Shown here in pieces: positions 43,439 through 51,211 of a DNA stretch of 64,000 bases (positions are counted from its first letter, which is position 1; each line of letters starts with the position of its first letter). Made by a program: the position numbers and the translations under genes. The notes under the pieces are model-generated. The model saw only the letters and a list, made by a program, of their open reading frames with translations, was not told the DNA's origin and ran no database searches. This DNA is from Calditrichota bacterium (GTDB taxonomy: Bacteria; Electryoneota; RPQS01): contig JACJVZ010000004.1 in assembly GCA_020637445.1 (NCBI GenBank), forward strand, positions 62,001-126,000, written 5' to 3'.

Positions 43439-45225
43439 AGCTATCTTCCATATATTCCAACTATCCGGATGAGTTCTCTACTGTGAAGTTTGAACCCGGA
43501 CTGAATGTCATTTTGGGCGAGATTCGTTTTCCACAGAACATTGAGAAGGACTCGCACAATCTGGGGAAGTCAATTTTGGGGAAAATCATCGATTTTTGCC
43601 TTCTTTCAAAATCAACCAAGGAGCATTTTCTTCAGAAGCGGATAGCTGTATTCTCGAAGTTTGAATTTCTCCTTGAAATTGAGCTTCGGAAGAATGACTT
43701 TCTGACCATTAAGCGTGGAGTCTCTGACCCTAACAGAATTTCAATCAAGTACCATGACACCCGTTGGCAAGATTTCTCGAAACTTGAAGATGACGAATGG
43801 AGTCATTCCCTTCTTCCGTTTGACAAAGCAAAAGACATAGTCGACGGAAAACTCGATTTACACGGCTTGCGACCTTGGAGTTTTCGAAAGATCGTCCCCT
43901 TTTTAATTCGCTCACAAGACGACTACGACCAGATTTTTCAAGTCAAGAAGTTTGCTGGGCCTCATTCAGATTGGAAGCCCTTCATTGCTCATATACTTGG
44001 TTTCCCCTATGAAAATGTTGTCGAATTGTATAGTACAGAAGACGAAAAAGAAGCAAAGTCACAAGAAGAGTCGACGATTAGAAAGGAAGTTGGAGGTACT
44101 GTTGAAGATATCAGCAAGATTGACGGCACACTCCTTGTGAAACGTAGCGCATTTGATCGGAAGCGTATTCAACTCGATGAGTTTGATTTCAGAAAGTTTG
44201 ATCAAGAGAAGATAAAACTTGTCGCCGAGCAACTTGACTCACAAATCGCTCAACTGAATTCTGAGCGCTATTCATTGAACGCTGCAAGACGGCGTGTCAA
44301 AGAAGTCCTAACAGATGAAACCATATTGTTTGATCCAAAAAGGGCCGAGAGTTTGTTCGCAGAGGCGAATGTACTGTTCCCAGATCAGCTAAAGAAGGAC
44401 TTTGTACAATTACTAGAGTTCAATCGAAAGATCACAGAAGAGCGAAGAAAGTACCTTAATGATGAACTTGCGGAGATAGAAGAAGGGGTATCCAGAATTG
44501 GCAAGGAGATCAATGCGCTTGGCGTTAAGAGAAAGAACGCGCTTAAGTTCCTAGGCGGAAGTGATGTAATAGAAAAGTTTAAGTCGATTAGCCAAGAGAT
44601 GTCGAACCTTCAGGCTGACATCATTAGCCTTGAAAGAAGGCGCGAATCACTTGCTCGGCTTCAATCGCTACGAGCTGAATTACGATCACTTAATAATAAG
44701 ATTGAGCAGCTAAAAGAGGCTGTCGAGAATGACGTACTAAATGCTGAATCGAATGATACTTTTAGGAACATTCGTTTGTTTTTCAACGACATCGTTGAAT
44801 CAGTAATCGGCCGAAAAGCTGTTTTAAGCGTTTCGCCGAACAGAGATGGACATCTAGAGTTCAAATATGATCTTTTAGACGTTCAAGAAAACCTCACAAG
44901 CCAAGGCGATGGCTTCACTTACCGAAAGTTCCTGTGTATTGCTGCTGATTTGGCAATACTCAGAGCACATATTGATAGTGCATTCCCTCACTTTGTCTTT
45001 CACGATGGTGTGTTTGACGCGCTTGATCCTCGTAAACGAATTAGTTTGATGCGTGTTATTAGATCATATTGCGACCTAGGACTTCAACATATTGTTACAC
45101 TGATCGATTCTGATATTCCGGCTGTTCCTGAATCGGACGTCTCGTTCTTTAGTGACTCTGAAGTCGTCCTTCGATTGCATGACAATGGCGATCAAGGCCG
45201 GCTTTTCAAGATGCCAATGTGGTAA
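43435..45225 (+). CDS. ABC-3C ATPase with coiled coil (DUF2326-type, SMC/RecN-like)
   Basis: A 596-aa ABC ATPase. N-terminal LNVILGE ... HNLGKSILGKIIDFCLL (about 24-56) is the Walker A of the DUF2326 group with the 12-residue insert before NLGKS. Residues about 210-450 are charged coiled coil (ERRRKYLNDELAEIEEGV-like and LRAELRSLNNKIEQLKEAV segments). The C-terminal lobe holds the signature-like DGFTYRKFLCIAADLAILRAH and Walker B FVFHDGVFDALD. Such SMC-like ATPases scan or sense DNA ends or phage products. The ATGA overlap with the middle component shows coupling. A perfect terminator follows 19 bases after the stop. Confidence 0.85.
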   Translation: MKLSSIYSNYPDEFSTVKFEPGLNVILGEIRFPQNIEKDSHNLGKSILGKIIDFCLLSKSTKEHFLQKRIAVFSKFEFLLEIELRKNDFLTIKRGVSDPNRISIKYHDTRWQDFSKLEDDEWSHSLLPFDKAKDIVDGKLDLHGLRPWSFRKIVPFLIRSQDDYDQIFQVKKFAGPHSDWKPFIAHILGFPYENVVELYSTEDEKEAKSQEESTIRKEVGGTVEDISKIDGTLLVKRSAFDRKRIQLDEFDFRKFDQEKIKLVAEQLDSQIAQLNSERYSLNAARRRVKEVLTDETILFDPKRAESLFAEANVLFPDQLKKDFVQLLEFNRKITEERRKYLNDELAEIEEGVSRIGKEINALGVKRKNALKFLGGSDVIEKFKSISQEMSNLQADIISLERRRESLARLQSLRAELRSLNNKIEQLKEAVENDVLNAESNDTFRNIRLFFNDIVESVIGRKAVLSVSPNRDGHLEFKYDLLDVQENLTSQGDGFTYRKFLCIAADLAILRAHIDSAFPHFVFHDGVFDALDPRKRISLMRVIRSYCDLGLQHIVTLIDSDIPAVPESDVSFFSDSEVVLRLHDNGDQGRLFKMPMW

Positions 45226-45243
45226 CCCCTGGGATGCGGTGAT

Positions 45244-45275
45244 AAAACGGCGACCTTGCGGTCGCCGTTTTTTTA
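45244..45275. terminator. Shared bidirectional terminator, ABC-3C / NtrC-type regulator
   Basis: AAAACGGCGACC at 45244-45255, loop TTGC, GGTCGCCGTTTT at 45260-45271, then TTTA. It serves the plus-strand ATPase gene and the minus-strand regulator whose stop lies at 45273. Confidence 0.88.
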
Positions 45276-46706
45276 GCTTTCAATTTCTTCTCTAATTCCG
45301 TACTTCTTTAGTCTGTAGCGGAGGGTTTCGCGAGTCATCCTCAGGAATCTTGCGGCGGCGCTGGCGTTGTTGTGACAGTGGCGCATGGCGATTCTGATTA
45401 ACTGCTTCTCCACCTCTTCCATGTTCACGCCGGACTGCGGGACATCGATTTGAAAACCGTTGTTCGCGTCGTGCATGAAGCTGTCCACGTCCGTCTCCGG
45501 CATTGAGGAAATACTCGGCGTGGGAGTCTCCTGCATCGGCAGAATCGCCAAGTCCGCGGGCGTAATCAGCGGGCCGCTGCCAATCAACACCGCGCGCTCG
45601 ACGGCGTTGCGCAACTCACGAATGTTTCCCGGCCAATTGTAACTCGTCAAAAGACGTTCGGCGTCGGGTGAAATGCCTTCAATGTTCTTTCCGAATTCGC
45701 GATTGAATCTATCGATGAAATGCTTTGCAATCGAAACCGTGTCGCGGCCGCGCTCACGCAGCGGCGGCAGATGCACACTGAAGACCGCGAGACGATAATA
45801 TAAATCGCGGCGGAACTTGCCTGAGTCGATCTGCTCCATCAGGTTCGCATTCGTCGCGGCAATCAATCTGAATTTCATTTGAAGCGGCTGCGTGCCGCCG
45901 ACTCTGCGGAAGGTGCGCTCTTCGATGACCTTCAAGAGTTTCACCTGAAGATTCAAAGGCATCTCGCCGATCTCGTCTAAGAAAAACGTTCCGCCGGACG
46001 CGACTTCAAACAGACCGCGCTTGCGCTGCTTGGCATCGGTGAACGCGCCTTTCTCGTAACCGAAGAGTTCGGCTTCCAACAAAGTTTCGGGCATCGCCGC
46101 GCAGTTGACTTCGACGAACGGTTTGTCGGAATTGGGAGACGCCAAGTGAATCGCGTGCGCGACCAGTTCTTTTCCCGTTCCCGATTCGCCGGTCAGCAAA
46201 ACCGTTGCAAACGGAACCGCCGCGACTTTTTTGCTGGTCTCGATCACGCTGTGCATCTGATTGCATTCGCCAACCAGACGATCAAAACCGTAAACGGCTT
46301 TGCGTTCGTCGGACACGCGCTCGATTTCGCGGGAGGTGGCAACATTTTGCAATGCACGGTCGACCAGAAGCATGAGCTTTTCGAGATTTAGGGGTTTTCC
46401 CAGATAATCGAACGCGCCGTGCTTCAGAGCCTCGACCGCTTTTTCCGGTGAGGCCTGCCCGCTGATGATCAAAACGGGATGCTGTGGAGAAATTTCATGG
46501 ATCTGTTGACAGAGTTCAACACCGTCAATACCGCCCGGCAACCCGACGTCGAGGATCGACAAATCCGGCGCCATCGTGCGCATCTTCTCCAGACCGACCG
46601 TAGCGTCTTCCGCTTCAATAACTTCGTAATCTTTGATCTCCGCGACCTGTCGAATGATCTCTCGAATGTCGCGGTCGTCATCCACAACCAACAGTGTTGC
46701 TTGCAT
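45273..46706 (-). CDS. Sigma-54-dependent response regulator (NtrC family)
   Basis: A 477-aa regulator with three domains. The receiver covers residues 1-120 (LLVVDDDRDIRE acid pocket, phospho-acceptor D53 in SILDVGLPGG, FDYLGKPL). The central AAA+ domain has Walker A GESGTGKELVAHAIH, GYEKGAFTDAKQRKRG (sigma-54 contact loop, with GAFTDA instead of GAFTGA), FFLDEIGEMPLNLQVKLL and the R-fingers. A Fis-type helix-turn-helix ends it (LIRIAMRHCHNNASAAARFLRMTRETLRYRLKKYG region). ATG 46706 is preferred since the receiver begins there; 10 more codons upstream are open. No sensor kinase gene is adjacent, so the partner is encoded elsewhere. The Gly-to-Asp change in GAFTGA could alter sigma-54 dependence. 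Confidence 0.92.
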   Translation of the reverse strand: MQATLLVVDDDRDIREIIRQVAEIKDYEVIEAEDATVGLEKMRTMAPDLSILDVGLPGGIDGVELCQQIHEISPQHPVLIISGQASPEKAVEALKHGAFDYLGKPLNLEKLMLLVDRALQNVATSREIERVSDERKAVYGFDRLVGECNQMHSVIETSKKVAAVPFATVLLTGESGTGKELVAHAIHLASPNSDKPFVEVNCAAMPETLLEAELFGYEKGAFTDAKQRKRGLFEVASGGTFFLDEIGEMPLNLQVKLLKVIEERTFRRVGGTQPLQMKFRLIAATNANLMEQIDSGKFRRDLYYRLAVFSVHLPPLRERGRDTVSIAKHFIDRFNREFGKNIEGISPDAERLLTSYNWPGNIRELRNAVERAVLIGSGPLITPADLAILPMQETPTPSISSMPETDVDSFMHDANNGFQIDVPQSGVNMEEVEKQLIRIAMRHCHNNASAAARFLRMTRETLRYRLKKYGIREEIES

Positions 46707-46995
46707 GTCCCCGCCGGGTTTGTTGTGTTCAACCAACTTTGCTCAAAACAACCATGCAAGTAAAGGGCCACCCGGTTGAAAACCGGGGAACGTGACGCTT
46801 CGCGAGGGCTGAAAGTTTGTAAGGTGGTTTAGGGTGTTATGGAGAGGTGAAGTGAAGTCAGAAGTATGAAGTCAGAAGTCAGAAAGGTATGAGGTATGAG
46901 GTAAGAGGTATGAACCGAGCAATAGATGATTGATTTTCTGGCAACGGTGTAGTACATTTTGATATGCAAGCGGCACACGGTTTTGGGAGGCCTTG
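46707..46995. repeat. Gene-free divergent region with simple-sequence tract
   Basis: 46855-46915 is an imperfect GAAGTCAGAAGTATGA / GAGGTATGAGG purine-rich tract, related to the tracts at 34230-34300, 38555-38590 and 63258-63285. The rest should hold the divergent promoters of the NtrC-type regulator and of the gene at 46996. TTTGGGAGGCC at 46983-46992 is a good ribosome-binding site. Confidence 0.55.
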
Positions 46996-48783
46996 ATGAT
47001 AACGCGAATTCTATCTGCATTCAATCTTCTGAAACGGGTGGGGTTCGCGGTTTTGTTGTTGGGGGTTGCGAACACTGCTATTGCACAGCCACAAGCGCCG
47101 ATTGAGTGGGGAGAAATCAGGTTGCTGCAGCAAGCACCTAGCCAGTACTACGCAAATGAAGTCTACACTTTTGGCGATACACTTGTCCTGCTTGCAGGTT
47201 ATCCGTCGTCTTCACCGCGTTCAGCGGCAGCCTGCATCAGTCCCGACAATGGCGAGACATGGAGCCCTTGGCATGCCTTCATAAACCAAGATGAAGTGCT
47301 TGGCATGTATGCGGCCACGGTTGCCTTCACAAGTCAAGGGATCTTTGTCATGGCGACCAAACGAGTGGGAGATCAGTTTCACAAAGGGCTGTATCGAACC
47401 TATGATCTTGGACAAACATGGCTGGATCCCTTAAGCACACGCAACAGCAATCTCCGGGCATACGCAGAACGCAATGACACGATCTTCGTGGCCAGTGGCT
47501 ATGATACGGTCATGTGGACTGCCGACCAGGGGGCACACTACAGCGCAAACCGAGTTGCGGGTTTCGGTCCGAACAGTCCAATATTGGACATTTCCACAGG
47601 CAATGGCTGGTTACATGTTGTTGGTCTTAGCGAAAGAACCGATCACGATCCTTTGTGGCATTTGCTTTACAGCCGAGCGCCGCTTTACAATGGAGCATTC
47701 GGCCCGGTACAACGCCTAAGTCGGTTGGATCGCGATTTCATGTATTGGCCAGTAGTAGCATTCGATGAGTTGGGTCGGGGAATGATCGGAGCATCGGCTG
47801 ACATACCGCCCTACGGCAATCCAGATCAAATGACTTGGCGCTTTGTTAGCGAGGATGACGGCTTGACTTGGAGCGGGCCCGATACTCTTACGCCGATTGA
47901 AAGCGGAGGGGGAACCCGGATCGCAATGCGGGGAAAGTACTGGGCGATTTTCTGGGGAGACTCAACTCGAGAGGAAGGTTTCGATCGAGGCACCTACCTA
48001 TATCAGCTTTCAGCAAACGAGGGAAGAAGCTGGTTACCCATACACCAAATTACCGATGACTCGACTATAGGCAACACGAATCGAGGATTTGAAATTCGTG
48101 GAAACGAAGTGAGACTTAATACGGCTTCTCACTATCATGATGGGGAATATGGTCAGTATTTTCACCAGTTAGTGGGGATCATCCACCCTGACACATTGTT
48201 ACCTGTGATCCAAGAGGCAAGACAGCTCGCGGACACGCTGTCGGGGGGATCAACCGTCGAGTTTCTTGCAACGGCCACAGATAGTGATTCGCTTTGGCGA
48301 ATGCAAGTGGTACTTCGCGCCGGAGCGAGTGATGATTCGGTAGTTGTTCCACTTGAGGAATCAGCGGAATCGCAGTATTCCGGTCTCTGGTTGGTTCCAC
48401 AAGAAACAGGGGAATGGTTCTACTACTATCGAGCGGAAGACATGTGGGAAAATGTGACCACGACGACGGTTGATACGCTTTTTGTTGGCACACTAAGTGG
48501 TACCGCGCACTTGCCAAGTCTTGTTAGTGCGCTTGATCTTGATGTCTTTCCGAATCCTTTTAACTCGACATTGCGTGTTACGCTGGTTGCGCCGCTGAAT
48601 TCTGATGTTTCGGTGTTGCTGTATGATTTGTTGGGGCGGGAGGTGGATGTGATTTATCGGGGGCGGCTCTCGTCAAATACGATTTCTTATGCTGCGCCTG
48701 CTGCGCTCTCTAGTGGGGTTTATTTTGTGCGGGCGAGTACTTCTTCGCAGGTGAGTTTGAAGAAGGTGGTGCTGCTTAAGTGA
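46996..48783 (+). CDS. Secreted BNR/sialidase-like beta-propeller protein with T9SS tail
   Basis: A 595-aa exported protein from ATG 46996 (GGGAGG 6 bases upstream). The signal peptide (ITRILSAFNLLKRVGFAVLLL) is nearly the same as that of the FG-GAP protein at 36724-38298. The middle is a sialidase/BNR-like propeller with Asp-box-type repeats (SPDNGETWSPW, YDLGQTWLDP, SEDDGLTWSGP, SANEGRSWLPI). Then a short beta domain and a T9SS tail (FPNPFNSTLRVTL to VSLKKVVLLK). Catalytic sialidase residues (the RIP motif and arginine triad) are not evident, so it may bind rather than cut glycans. Confidence 0.82.
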   Translation: MITRILSAFNLLKRVGFAVLLLGVANTAIAQPQAPIEWGEIRLLQQAPSQYYANEVYTFGDTLVLLAGYPSSSPRSAAACISPDNGETWSPWHAFINQDEVLGMYAATVAFTSQGIFVMATKRVGDQFHKGLYRTYDLGQTWLDPLSTRNSNLRAYAERNDTIFVASGYDTVMWTADQGAHYSANRVAGFGPNSPILDISTGNGWLHVVGLSERTDHDPLWHLLYSRAPLYNGAFGPVQRLSRLDRDFMYWPVVAFDELGRGMIGASADIPPYGNPDQMTWRFVSEDDGLTWSGPDTLTPIESGGGTRIAMRGKYWAIFWGDSTREEGFDRGTYLYQLSANEGRSWLPIHQITDDSTIGNTNRGFEIRGNEVRLNTASHYHDGEYGQYFHQLVGIIHPDTLLPVIQEARQLADTLSGGSTVEFLATATDSDSLWRMQVVLRAGASDDSVVVPLEESAESQYSGLWLVPQETGEWFYYYRAEDMWENVTTTTVDTLFVGTLSGTAHLPSLVSALDLDVFPNPFNSTLRVTLVAPLNSDVSVLLYDLLGREVDVIYRGRLSSNTISYAAPAALSSGVYFVRASTSSQVSLKKVVLLK

Positions 48784-49298
48784 AGGATAAGGGATGGGGG
48801 ATGGAAGCGGGTGGTTTGGGGTTTCGGGTTGCGCTTGGGATGGTGGCGTCCTTTTAATAGGTCCCTACGGGATGACAGCGTTTTACATTTTGGTTTTCAC
48901 TTTTGGGGTCTGTGGTACTTATTCATAGGTCCTTACAGAGGATGACGGAAGTTCGGGGCACCCGCAGCGGGTGCCGCCGCGATGAAAGCGGAGGAGTTTT
49001 TGGGTTGCGCTTGGGGTGGTTGCGTCCTTTTGCAAGATCCTTCCAGGATGACAAGGCGCGGGACGAATTCGGGTTGCGATTGAAGTGGTAACGTCCTTTT
49101 AGTAGGTCCCTACGGGATGACAGGTGTTTTGTTTTCTCAGTTTGCACTTCAGATGGTGGCGTTTTTTGAGTAGATCCTTATCCTTCCGAGGACAGGCGCC
49201 GGATGACAGAAGGCGGAGTTTCGATTTGGGATTTTCGATTTTCTCGGAAGCCCCCCTTAATCCCCCCAAAACTGCTACGCAGATTTGGGGGGAGAGCG
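48784..49298. repeat. Gene-free convergent region with reverse-orientation dispersed elements
   Basis: At least four reverse copies of the TGTCATCC element (GGGTTGCGCTTGGGATGG ... CCCTACGGGATGACAG type) end at about 48873, 49052, 49122 and 49206. Shorter pieces lie at 48918-48948. A GCACCCGC/GCGGGTGC hairpin sits at 48957-48982. A C-run/G-run element of AAAA/TTTT type is in reverse at 49246-49298. Nothing coding. Confidence 0.85.
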
Positions 49299-49304
49299 GA
49301 ATCG

Positions 49305-49336
49305 AAAAACCCCGACGTTGCCGTCGGGGTTTTTTG
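49305..49336. terminator. Bidirectional terminator between converging genes
   Basis: AAAAACCCCGACG at 49305-49317, loop TTGC, CGTCGGGGTTTTT at 49322-49334. A/T-runs lie on both sides. Confidence 0.85.
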
Positions 49337-49355
49337 TGAACTGAAATGCGAAACG

Positions 49356-50162
49356 TCAGCGGCTTGGAAGCACTGCGGGAATCCAGGTTGCATCGAACTC
49401 GACGTAGTCAACCCAAACGGATTCTTCCGAGTCATTTGTCCAGAGGGTGAGTCTTAGCGAATACGTTCCGGCCGGAAGATTCTGAAGTGACTGGCAGAAG
49501 AGATCACCGGGTGCGACATTTTTCACGGTCCGTGAAAAAGCTACGATTTGGCCAAAGTCGTCCAGCAATTCGAGACGGCCACTCCATACAACACCGTCAT
49601 TTTGCGGCGTTTCATCCACTACCGCAGTCGCGAAGAAGGTGATAACGGAGTTTGCATTGGTCGCAAAAGTCGTAGACAATACATCTGTCTCATCATTGAC
49701 CACGCCATCGTCGACGTTATAGACTTGCTTGAAACCACCGCTGGACGTGTTGCCGGCAACGCGAGCGGAATCCGCGATACGCGCGGTGTCGGCGAAACAC
49801 GAATAGAATGCGTAGGGCACTGCGGCGATGAATTGACGCGGAGTCATATAGACGTCGTCATAAGATAGCCCGAGCCACGCGCCTTCGGCGGGGAAATCTG
49901 AGAGCATCAGAGGATGTCCCCACCCGAGAGTGACTTCGAAGACACCGTTGACGACGGTGACGGAATCCCACTCAGACCAGATCGGCGGACCGCCGAAAGC
50001 CCCGGTGTAGATATGGAACCCAACTTCATAGACGCCGTCAGGCATGATGTTGCCGTCCTGATCCGTAAACACCGCTTGGTAGTTCATCATGGTCGGACCG
50101 TTCGCGAAGGAAGGGGCAACCACAGCCAGCATAAGGGCAAACAAGAGAACAGCGAGTCTCAT
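49356..50162 (-). CDS. Secreted protein of the FCB 'MNYQAVFTD' family, unknown function
   Basis: A 268-aa exported protein (signal peptide to about residue 20, APSFANG). The first 130 residues follow a pattern common in FCB-group surface proteins: MNYQAVFTDQDGNIMPDGVYEV, then WSEWDSVTVVNGVFEVTLG, then MTPRQFIAAVPYAFYS. Often a collagen-like or long fibre region follows; here a short linker (DTARIADSARVAG) and a beta-sandwich-like domain (GRLELLDDFGQIVAFS, AGTYSLRLTLWTND) follow instead. No T9SS tail. The next gene on the same strand begins 30 bases upstream of this start, so the two are probably one transcript. Confidence 0.75.
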   Translation of the reverse strand: MRLAVLLFALMLAVVAPSFANGPTMMNYQAVFTDQDGNIMPDGVYEVGFHIYTGAFGGPPIWSEWDSVTVVNGVFEVTLGWGHPLMLSDFPAEGAWLGLSYDDVYMTPRQFIAAVPYAFYSCFADTARIADSARVAGNTSSGGFKQVYNVDDGVVNDETDVLSTTFATNANSVITFFATAVVDETPQNDGVVWSGRLELLDDFGQIVAFSRTVKNVAPGDLFCQSLQNLPAGTYSLRLTLWTNDSEESVWVDYVEFDATWIPAVLPSR

Positions 50163-50192
50163 GGAGAGAATATCCTGAAATGAAAAATTAGA

Positions 50193-50741
50193 TTACTTAA
50201 GAAGCGTCAGTTTGCGCACTTGGACGCGAGACGAGTGGGACAAGCGCGCGAAATATTCACCGGAGGGCAGCGTGGCGCCGTTTTGCGCGAGACCGTCCCA
50301 CGTGATGTGATGGAGACCGGGAGCGAGATCGCTCAGGTCATAGGAACGAACTTGTTGTCCGAGCAGATTGAAAATGGTCAATTCGCCTGCGCCCGCTTTG
50401 TCGAGCGAGAAGGGAATAACCGTGCTGGGATTGAAGGGATTGGGATAATTTTGCTCGAGTCCGAAATTCAGGGGGACTTCAGCAGGCTGTTGGGGAGTAG
50501 CCGAGGGTCTGAGCAGGAATTGCTGCAAGACACGGACATAGCCGGAGTGCATGACAGCGCCGCTGCTGGTGGTGCCGAAATACCCGACGATCGGCTGGCC
50601 GAGGTAGCCCTGAATAAATCCTGACGTGCCGCCCGTGCCGCTATTGGTGCTGAGCGTCATAGGCAGTTTTGCGTTTTGCGCCCAGAGTGAAAACGGCACA
50701 AGGCAAAGGACGATGAGGAAAGATAGGGATTTTCGATTCAC
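50193..50741 (-). CDS. Short secreted protein with T9SS sorting tail
   Basis: A 182-aa protein: signal peptide (MNRKSLSFLIVLCLVPFSLWAQ), about 75 residues with no known domain (GYLGQPIVGYFGTTSSGAVMHSG, typical of the 'QPIVG' segment seen before Por tails in FCB proteins), then a complete T9SS type-A tail with FlgD-like Ig fold (YPNPFNPSTVIPFSL, GLHHITWDG, PSGEYFARLSHSSRVQVRKLTLLK). It is one of the smallest T9SS cargos and may be a carrier or adhesin fragment. It is co-oriented with the gene at 49356-50162. Confidence 0.85.
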   Translation of the reverse strand: MNRKSLSFLIVLCLVPFSLWAQNAKLPMTLSTNSGTGGTSGFIQGYLGQPIVGYFGTTSSGAVMHSGYVRVLQQFLLRPSATPQQPAEVPLNFGLEQNYPNPFNPSTVIPFSLDKAGAGELTIFNLLGQQVRSYDLSDLAPGLHHITWDGLAQNGATLPSGEYFARLSHSSRVQVRKLTLLK

Positions 50742-51211
50742 GAGCGCGCTCTGTGACAGATGATATGCGAAATTCCTTAGGCCGGAATTGGGGCCGCAGG
50801 AGTGTAAGCCAAATCTTGGGATAGGTTTAGACCGGAAGAATTGGACAGAAACCTATGTGATTCAGCACTCAAAACTAACTATTTAGGCTTTGAAAGTCAA
50901 GGCGATTCGTGAACTTAGGGCAAATCTGGGGCCGTTAGATTGGAGCGAAATGGTGTGATTGGGTGAGATTGAGAGGTGATTCCTCTGATTCGTTGACGGG
51001 CCGCAACATCATGTGTGGGGCTATACTGTTAAAAGCATGATAAGAATGAATTTGAAGACGAAGAAGTGGTATATTAGTATTGGTATTGCATTTTCCAAAA
51101 GTGCGGATTGGGATTGCATAAGGCATCCTCCTGCAATATATTAGTTATACTTGCAAAAGAAACACGAAACATAAATTGCAGGGCAAAACCTAACAAGCAG
51201 AGGATGAAAGA
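50742..51211. promoter_or_regulatory. Divergent promoter region
   Basis: 470 bases between divergent secreted-protein genes. No gene recognised. GCATCCTCCTGCAATATATT (start 51123) recurs with few changes at 55528, upstream of the gene at 55677, so it may be a shared promoter or regulator site. AGAGGATG at 51199-51206 is the ribosome-binding site of the next gene. Confidence 0.45.
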
